DNA from: Bacteroidota bacterium
Lineage (GTDB): Bacteria; Bacteroidota; Bacteroidia; 2-12-FULL-35-15
DNA: 6,620 nucleotides
Assembly (NCBI GenBank): GCA_021413595.1
Contig: JAIOQD010000233.1
Coordinates: 5,049-11,668 of the forward strand
Direction: 5' to 3'
Shown: positions 1 to 5,600 of the stretch, piece after piece
Layout of the letters: every line of letters starts with the position of its first letter
Numbering within the stretch: position 1 is the first letter of the stretch
Position numbers and translations under genes: made by a program
Notes under the pieces: generated by a model
What the model was told of the DNA's origin: nothing
Databases searched by the model: none
Seen by the model: the letters and a program-made list of their open reading frames with translations, nothing else

Positions 1-2254
1 CAGTAACCTTATAGCGGGGTTTAAAAATAAGAGAATCCTCATCTGTATTCAGATATCCTCCAGGCAGGCATCCGCTGGTAATTAAAGTTGGCGCACTCAA
101 GTCATATAAAAAAGTTCGGGTAGTACCCGTTGTGGTTACCACAGGTGTAAAACTGGTGCAGGTGTATAATAATGATCCTCCCCTGTATATAAATAATTGT
201 GCATCAAGAAAACTCAACAAGTTGCCATTGCTTATTGAAGAAGAGGCATAGCAATATTGCAAGGATGGATGCGCAAAATTAGTGTTTACAATTCCGGTAT
301 AGGCAGCAGTAATGGTATCACCAAACATACATCTGTTGGTTTTTATTTTTGTAAAATTCAAACTTCCTGCTCCATCCGGAATACCGTCACCCCCACCTGC
401 TTCGTTGTCTGGTAGCCCATAGCTTGTTCGTTTTATTTCAAAATTATTAAAAAACACACCGGCAGGACAAGGGTCAGGGCAAATAATGCTTAAGGCGGCA
501 CTTTGACAGGAAACACCTATTTCGCAGGCACAGGTGTTATTGGGGACATAAATTGATTTGACAGAAACAGCGCTTAAGCTATCTATTCCAGTGCAAAGAC
601 CACAACTTAATGTAAGGTTGATCTTTAATTCCGCCTGGTTGAGCCCAAAAGGTGGTGGAGCATTAAAAATAGCAGTAACCGTGTTCCCGGAAGCAGTAAC
701 TGTATTTGGAGACCAGGTGCTTACTCCATTAAAATGTACGATCCGTATATTCGAATAAGATAAACAGGCGAAAGGAGGCAAAGTAAATTCAAATTTCCAG
801 TATGCCCCGGATCCCACAGGGTAAGAATTAGTATAGTTGGAAAACAAAAAATTAAAGGTGCCGGTTTGCCCATTGGTTAAGGTGGAAGGAGAGCCATCAT
901 TTACTAATGCACCATAAATTTGTGAATAGACCCTTCCCCATGCTTCCGCTATTACATAAGTGTTTTGGCAGATGTTTTGGTAGGAGCCTTTATACCGCCA
1001 GCCGTTAATATAATTTTGACCGGTGTTTGTGCAGGAATTTGGGCAACAGCTGTAGCTATTCCATTTTAGGTAAATAGTATCTCCCGCAGTGATAAGAGGG
1101 AGAGTAAAAAGAACCTTCCCCTTAGGGCTGGTCATACATCCTAAGGCATTAGTAGCCACAGTACTATTAGGAGTGATTGATACCGGGGCTCCCACGATAC
1201 CTGTTTGAATGGTGAAACTGGCCGGGTCTATGTTTGAACCAACATTACCATTGTATCCTCCACCAGTTGCCTGAAAGATCTCCAACTGCACATTTATAGC
1301 ATTTCCTAAACCTTTATTAATTATTTTTAATTGCTGCGGACTGGCATTTCCCGCACCAATGCACGAATTCATGGAAGAAGTAGGAGTAATGAGTAAGATC
1401 GGAAGGTAATTAGGAAACAATACGTTGGCGCTGGAAACCGATGACTGGCAAGCATTAACACTACATCCCCAAAATGCTTTAAATGCCGATGATGCAGAAA
1501 TACAATTAAGCACTGTTACTGTTTCACAGATGGTAACACTCTCTCCGCTTTCAAATAAATTATCCCCATCGCCAATACCTAAAAAAGTTGTACCATTCAA
1601 TGTAATTTTTGCTGTCATTCCAATATTGGTCAACACCCCTTTATTGGTGGCAGTTATTTGAATGCCCGGTCCATGAATATCTGTAAATGTAAAGTCGGTA
1701 AGATCTCCAGAACCTGCATTCACAACCGTGATGCAACGTGTAAAAACATCTCCTATATTTCCTGTGTACGATTGATTGGTAACAGTAGTGATGGTAAGAA
1801 ATGGCTGCTTTACAAGAAAAAGGGAGGTGTTGTGGGTATTATAAGTATGATTATTATTAGCGGTATAATTAACCCGAATATTGTTTTTTGTTATTCCTCC
1901 TCCTGCAATAAACGCCACAACAGTACATTGGGCATTGGCCATAAAGGTAATATTGAGGTTTGTTAGTGCAGGAATGTTCGGTAAAAACACTTTTATGATA
2001 CCTCCAAAATCATTCAAAAATGTTCCTCCTGTGAGCGATCCCGATACAAATTGGATACCGGTTGGCACAGTTATTAATAAGGTATCATTTGTAATTAAAA
2101 AAGGAGATGGGTTATATATATTAACAGTAAAAAGTTTCGCGGCTCCGCAAACAGTCAAATTAGCAGGCACAGTGCTGGAAATGGAGATCATATTACCCTG
2201 GCCCTGGGAGTAATAATTAAGGAAAAGAAAAATTATAAGCAGCAATCTTTTCAT
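1..2254 (-). CDS. Secreted DUF11-like cysteine-rich surface protein, 3' end cut by window
   Basis: The frame opens with ATG at 2254-2252 and runs without a stop for 751 codons to the window edge, so the C-terminus is missing. The first 20 residues form a typical signal peptide (MKRLLLIIFLFLNYYSQ, then GQG), which supports this start and Sec export. The remainder is Thr/Asn/Ser/Gly-rich beta-sandwich sequence. A DUF11-like segment begins near residues 168-185 (GDVFTRCITVVNAGSGDL), followed by an acidic loop GDGDNLFESGE near 228-238, and WGC at 262-264. Cysteines are frequent (CC at 403-404, C551/C554, and the cluster CPDPCPAG), suggesting disulfides outside the cell. Near 607-632 lies a GLPDN...DGIPDG Asp/Gly-rich motif followed by an R...GD element; I recall this type from large Bacteroidota surface proteins that end in a T9SS sorting domain, but such a domain is not visible here. 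No catalytic motif is seen. A role as an adhesin or surface-layer protein is inference. It lies 402 bases downstream of the other gene, in the same direction, and probably has its own promoter. Confidence 0.88.
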   Translation of the reverse strand, partial: MKRLLLIIFLFLNYYSQGQGNMISISSTVPANLTVCGAAKLFTVNIYNPSPFLITNDTLLITVPTGIQFVSGSLTGGTFLNDFGGIIKVFLPNIPALTNLNITFMANAQCTVVAFIAGGGITKNNIRVNYTANNNHTYNTHNTSLFLVKQPFLTITTVTNQSYTGNIGDVFTRCITVVNAGSGDLTDFTFTDIHGPGIQITATNKGVLTNIGMTAKITLNGTTFLGIGDGDNLFESGESVTICETVTVLNCISASSAFKAFWGCSVNACQSSVSSANVLFPNYLPILLITPTSSMNSCIGAGNASPQQLKIINKGLGNAINVQLEIFQATGGGYNGNVGSNIDPASFTIQTGIVGAPVSITPNSTVATNALGCMTSPKGKVLFTLPLITAGDTIYLKWNSYSCCPNSCTNTGQNYINGWRYKGSYQNICQNTYVIAEAWGRVYSQIYGALVNDGSPSTLTNGQTGTFNFLFSNYTNSYPVGSGAYWKFEFTLPPFACLSYSNIRIVHFNGVSTWSPNTVTASGNTVTAIFNAPPPFGLNQAELKINLTLSCGLCTGIDSLSAVSVKSIYVPNNTCACEIGVSCQSAALSIICPDPCPAGVFFNNFEIKRTSYGLPDNEAGGGDGIPDGAGSLNFTKIKTNRCMFGDTITAAYTGIVNTNFAHPSLQYCYASSSISNGNLLSFLDAQLFIYRGGSLLYTCTSFTPVVTTTGTTRTFLYDLSAPTLITSGCLPGGYLNTDEDSLIFKPRYKVT
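2195..2254 (-). other. Sec signal peptide of the downstream gene
   Basis: Residues 1-20 show the standard three-part layout: a positive start (MKR), a hydrophobic core (LLLIIFLFL) and a polar end (NYYSQGQG). Cleavage probably falls around the SQGQG segment, giving a mature protein beginning near NMISISS. The exact cleavage site is uncertain. There is no cysteine in a lipobox position, so this is a secreted protein rather than a lipoprotein. The signal fits the Sec step that precedes T9SS export. Confidence 0.8.
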
Positions 2255-2404
2255 GCCTTGCTGTTTTTTTTTATTAAAATCATTGAAAACATAATGTCCC
2301 TCGCAATAGAAGAAAGATGCCCTTATTCAAAAATTAGTTGCATCTGCTCGTTAATAAAAGCTTTACTATTATTAACTTTTTTTTAAGCGAAAATAATAAC
2401 AAGG
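2255..2404 (-). promoter_or_regulatory. AT-rich 5' leader of the downstream gene with two poly(A) tracts
   Basis: Read on the minus strand, this stretch lies between the candidate -7 box and the ATG at 2254. It contains an A8 run (2377-2384) and an A9 run (2264-2272); the A9 run ends about nine bases before the start codon. No good Shine-Dalgarno sequence is present: the only AAGG lies two bases from the ATG, which is too close. An A-rich region upstream of the start is common in Bacteroidota, where anti-SD pairing is often weak. A six-base inverted repeat (AGATGC/GCATCT, 2315-2320 and 2340-2345) with a 19-base loop is present but is too weak to call a regulatory structure. Confidence 0.45.
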
Positions 2405-2412
2405 CAAAAATA
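2405..2412 (-). promoter_or_regulatory. Candidate Bacteroidota -7 promoter element (TATTTTTG)
   Basis: Minus-strand TATTTTTG matches the Bacteroidota primary sigma factor -7 consensus TAnnTTTG exactly. It sits about 150 bases upstream of the ATG at 2254, in very AT-rich DNA. A clear -33 TTTG/TTG element at the usual spacing is not obvious; only T-rich approximations (TTTTC) occur upstream. In sequence of this composition such a match can arise by chance, so this is a reasonable candidate only. If real, it means the downstream gene is transcribed independently of the upstream gene. Confidence 0.42.
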
Positions 2413-2502
2413 GAAATATTGCTTCAGAAAACTATTGAAAAGGTTGGATATTATTGAAATTTAGTAGAATTTAATAATTGAATTAGGCAATAATGAATAA
2501 GA

Positions 2503-2520
2503 TAAAAACTGGAGTTTTAT
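2503..2520 (-). terminator. Weak AT-rich hairpin ending in a T run, possible terminator
   Basis: On the minus strand, downstream of the upstream gene's stop, AAAAC-TCCA-GTTTT forms a five-base stem with a four-base loop, and outer ATA/TAT bases can extend it past one bulged base. The 3' arm ends in TTTTTAT. It follows the stronger GC-rich hairpin (2525-2569) by a few bases, so the two together could end the upstream transcript. The stem is AT-only apart from one pair, so intrinsic termination here is doubtful. Confidence 0.25.
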
Positions 2521-2524
2521 ATTA

Positions 2525-2569
2525 CCACGCAAGCTTTCACCCCAGAGTGGTGTTGAAGGGTTTGCGTGG
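2525..2569. repeat. Long imperfect hairpin in the intergenic spacer
   Basis: The plus strand reads CCACGCAA (2525-2532) and TTGCGTGG (2562-2569), a perfect eight-base outer inverted repeat. Inside it, CTTT/GAAG (with one G-T pair) and CACC/GGTG (2538-2541 and 2549-2552) can extend the stem around a seven-base loop, leaving a two-base bulge and a small internal loop. On the minus strand it lies about 90 bases after the stop of the upstream gene. It could be a 3' mRNA structure or part of a small interspersed repeat. It lacks an immediate long T run, so a classical terminator is less likely. Confidence 0.55.
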
Positions 2570-2624
2570 GTCAGCCTATATACTTCTGCAGGATGACGTT
2601 CGCACGCTTTAGCCAGAGTTCGCA
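2525..2624. other. Compact GC-rich structured block inside an AT-rich spacer
   Basis: I count about 53% G+C over this 100-base stretch, while the bases on either side are overwhelmingly A and T. It contains the 2525-2569 hairpin, a repeated GCTTT plus CCAGAGT pair (2533-2548 and 2606-2619), and a direct repeat GTTCGCA (2598-2604 and 2618-2624). It encodes no plausible protein. The abrupt composition change and internal repetition suggest a distinct small element, such as an interspersed repeat or MITE remnant, or a structured RNA. The family is not recognised. Confidence 0.4.
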
Positions 2625-2656
2625 TTATTCAATTTAATTTTTAACGTTCAGGTGTT

Positions 2657-5600
2657 TTATTTCACTAAAGTTACAGTTCCAATATATTTATGAGCATTAC
2701 CAAACACATCTTTAAGTGTTACCTTCCAAACATATACATCAATCTGTGATTCAACTTTACCGCTATTTACTTTTCCATTCCATTTAGCATTTTCCGCGGG
2801 GACCTTATCTCCATGGAAAATCATGTTTCCCCATCTGTCAAATATCCATAGATCGTATTCGATAATACCAATGCCGGTACCGAAAAAATAATCGTTTATA
2901 CCATCATCATTAGGAGTAAAAGCATTTGGAATGTAGAATACAAAATCACCTTCAACAATAACTGTTTTATAGGAAGTATCCGCACAACCATAGTGAGAGG
3001 AGGTAATTAATGTAATCACGTATCTTCCTGTATCCGAAGGGTATGTATGTGGTGGAGGGTTGGATAGTGCAGAAGAGGTATTATCACCAAAATACCAATT
3101 CCAAAGATCTGTTCCCGTGGATAAATTTACCAGTGAAAAAACCGGATCAGTAACAGTGGTTATAAGAGGATCAACAGAAAAGTCAGCCGTTGGGTTTGGA
3201 TGTACGGTGATGTAACTGCTTTTTGATAAGCTACCAACACAGCCGCTATCCGAGGTAACGGTTAAAGAAATGTTAAAAGAAGCCGTTGAAATAGAATCAT
3301 TCACATAACAATGCTCAAAAATTTGAGAATTACTCACAGGGCTTCCGTCTCCAAGATCCCATGTAAATGCGATATTGTTACCCGCAGAAATAAATGATGA
3401 ATCTGAAAAAGAAATACATAATGGTTCGCAGCCTATTTTAGGATTTCCTGTAAAATTTACGATCGGATTAGGATTTATCGTAATTGGTTTTGTAATGGAA
3501 TCCACACATCCGAAATTAGAAACCACCAGTAACTCCACGCTATAAGGGTTTGCTACTGCATATAAATGGGATGTATGCTGATTAATATCCAAGAGGCTTG
3601 CATCTCCAAAATTCCATGACCAGGATTGTAACACATCCGGTGTAGCAATAACCGATGCATCATTAAATTGCACGCTGGTTCCGTCACAAACACCAATGGA
3701 AGCTGGCGTAGTGTTGAACTGTACATTAGGTAAAGGATGCACAACCACGTTGTGGGTCATTGTATCTTTACATCCATTGTTGGTTGTAGAAATTAAAGAA
3801 ACGGGATATGTTCCGGCATTTGTATATAGATAAACCGGATTTTGTACGGTGCCTGAAATTCCATTATCTCCATAGATCCAAAGCCACGCATCAACGGTTC
3901 CGCTTGAAACGCTTGAGGAATCAATGAAATTCATATCCCTGTTCAAACAAATATCTACAAAACCAAAATCGGCAACCGGTAATGGGTTTACCAACACAGT
4001 GGCTGTGTCGGGGTGTGCTTGTGAACAATTGGTTGAGCTTGCATCCTGTACACTTATCAAAGCATATATGAATGTTCCGGCCGTATCAGTGGAAACAGCT
4101 ATGTCAATACTGTTTCCGCTTGTTGTGCTTATCGTTTGATTTGCCCCGCCATTAATGGTATATGTAAAAGTATAAGGTGCGGTACTGTTGGCTCCTGTGA
4201 AAGTAATAGTGGGTGCCGCAACCTCCTGACAAACAACAGTTGTTCCCGTTAAAGTCGCTGTTGGTAATGGGTTCACTGTTATAATAGCTGTTCCGCTTTG
4301 TGCCTGCAAACAGGCTGTTGAACTTGAGTCTTGCACACTAATTAAAGTATAAGTAAATGTACCCACTACTGTTGCAGAAGCGAATATAGTTATGCTATCC
4401 CCAACAGTTGAGGTAATTGTTTGATCAGATCCTGTGTTGAGTGTATATGTAAATATATAGGGAGGTGTACCATTAGCGCCTTTGAACGTCACACGCTGTG
4501 CTGTATCGTTATGGCATATAGCTGTTGTACCCGTTATTGTTGCGGTTGGTAATGGATTTACTGTCACCTCAACGCTATCCGATGAAAAACAAGCAATAGC
4601 CGTAGTAGTTACTGTATAAGTAATGCTGCCGGGATTGGTCAATGTTACCGTAGGATTTGATGCCGTAATATCGCTAAGACCTGTGGCAGGTGACCAAAGA
4701 TAAGCATAACCCGTGGTGGACGCTGTTCCAATAGTACCCGGAACAGCAGTAAGGCAAGTAAGAATATCAGCACCTGCATTGGATACAGGAATAGGATTTA
4801 CTGTTACCATAAGACTATCGGATGAAAAGCAACCAAGGGCCGCTGTAATTACTTTGTAAGTGGTTGTACTCGGATTAACCAATGTAACTATGGGATTGGA
4901 AACTGTTGTATCGGTTAGCCCTATGCTTGGTGACCAAAGGTAGGTATAGCCGATAGTAGAGTCTGCTCCCATTTGTCCTGCATCATTCGGACAAATAGCA
5001 ATATCGGCACCCGCATTGGACACAGGAATAGGGTTTACCGTGATCGTAATGGTATCTTTCACAATACAGCCTATTCGATTGGTTGAAAGTATATAAGTTG
5101 TTGAAACCGGTACACTTGTTAAATTGGAAGTTGTAAGCAATGGATTGGCGATAGAGATGTCGCTTAGCCCGGTTGGTGGGGTCCAGCTATACGTATAGCC
5201 TGTTACAGGAGGGCCACCAAATAAAACAGATTCACCGGAACATAAAGTACTGTCATCTTTTAAACTAATTAATGGTGGTTCTAGCAGCAACTGAGAAGGA
5301 TCACAAACGCAAGGGTTCACAGTAGGGTCAACAATAGCAATTATAGCACACGCTTGCCCACCGGGGACATCAAATGTAGTAGAATACGACATAGTAGAAT
5401 CTTTTGGCACCAGAACTGTATCCTGTTTTAAAAACGCATCAGCGGGATCATAAACTCCATTTCCATTCACATCATAATAAAATTGAATAATTGAATCGGC
5501 ATTTGTTAAAATTGCTTGTCCGGTATTTATAATATCAAAGTTTAAGGTAACGGTTTCTTCAGTTGGAGGATTAGGGATGGATGTAGCACTTCCATTAGCG

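Noticed and set aside
558..2213. Several plus-strand open frames of 66-110 codons
   Set aside because: They lie antisense to the long minus-strand signal-peptide protein, have no recognisable domains or ribosome binding sites, and one overlaps another. They are shadows of the real frame.
2315..2345. AGATGC/GCATCT inverted repeat in the leader as a riboswitch or operator
   Set aside because: A six-base stem with a 19-base loop is expected by chance, and no known riboswitch core is visible.
2525..2569. The GC-rich hairpin as a confident intrinsic terminator of the upstream gene
   Set aside because: The stem is interrupted and no T run directly follows on the minus strand, so it is listed as a structure and not called a terminator.
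2476..2634. AATTGAAT (2476-2483) and ATTCAATT (2627-2634) as terminal inverted repeats of a 160-base mobile element
   Set aside because: The match is only eight bases in very AT-rich DNA, does not extend, and no convincing target duplication flanks it. The GC-rich block between them remains of interest by itself.
3553..3744. Minus-strand open frame of 63 codons in another frame
   Set aside because: It is nested in the second PKD domain coding sequence in a shifted frame, with no protein features of its own.
3924..4139. Plus-strand open frame of 71 codons
   Set aside because: It is antisense to the well-supported repeat region of the large gene, and its sequence is explained by that coding strand.
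3977..5245. Regularly spaced repeats that might suggest a CRISPR array
   Set aside because: Periods of about 240 and 285 bases, in frame, with protein-level conservation and synonymous drift, show tandem protein domains and not a CRISPR array.
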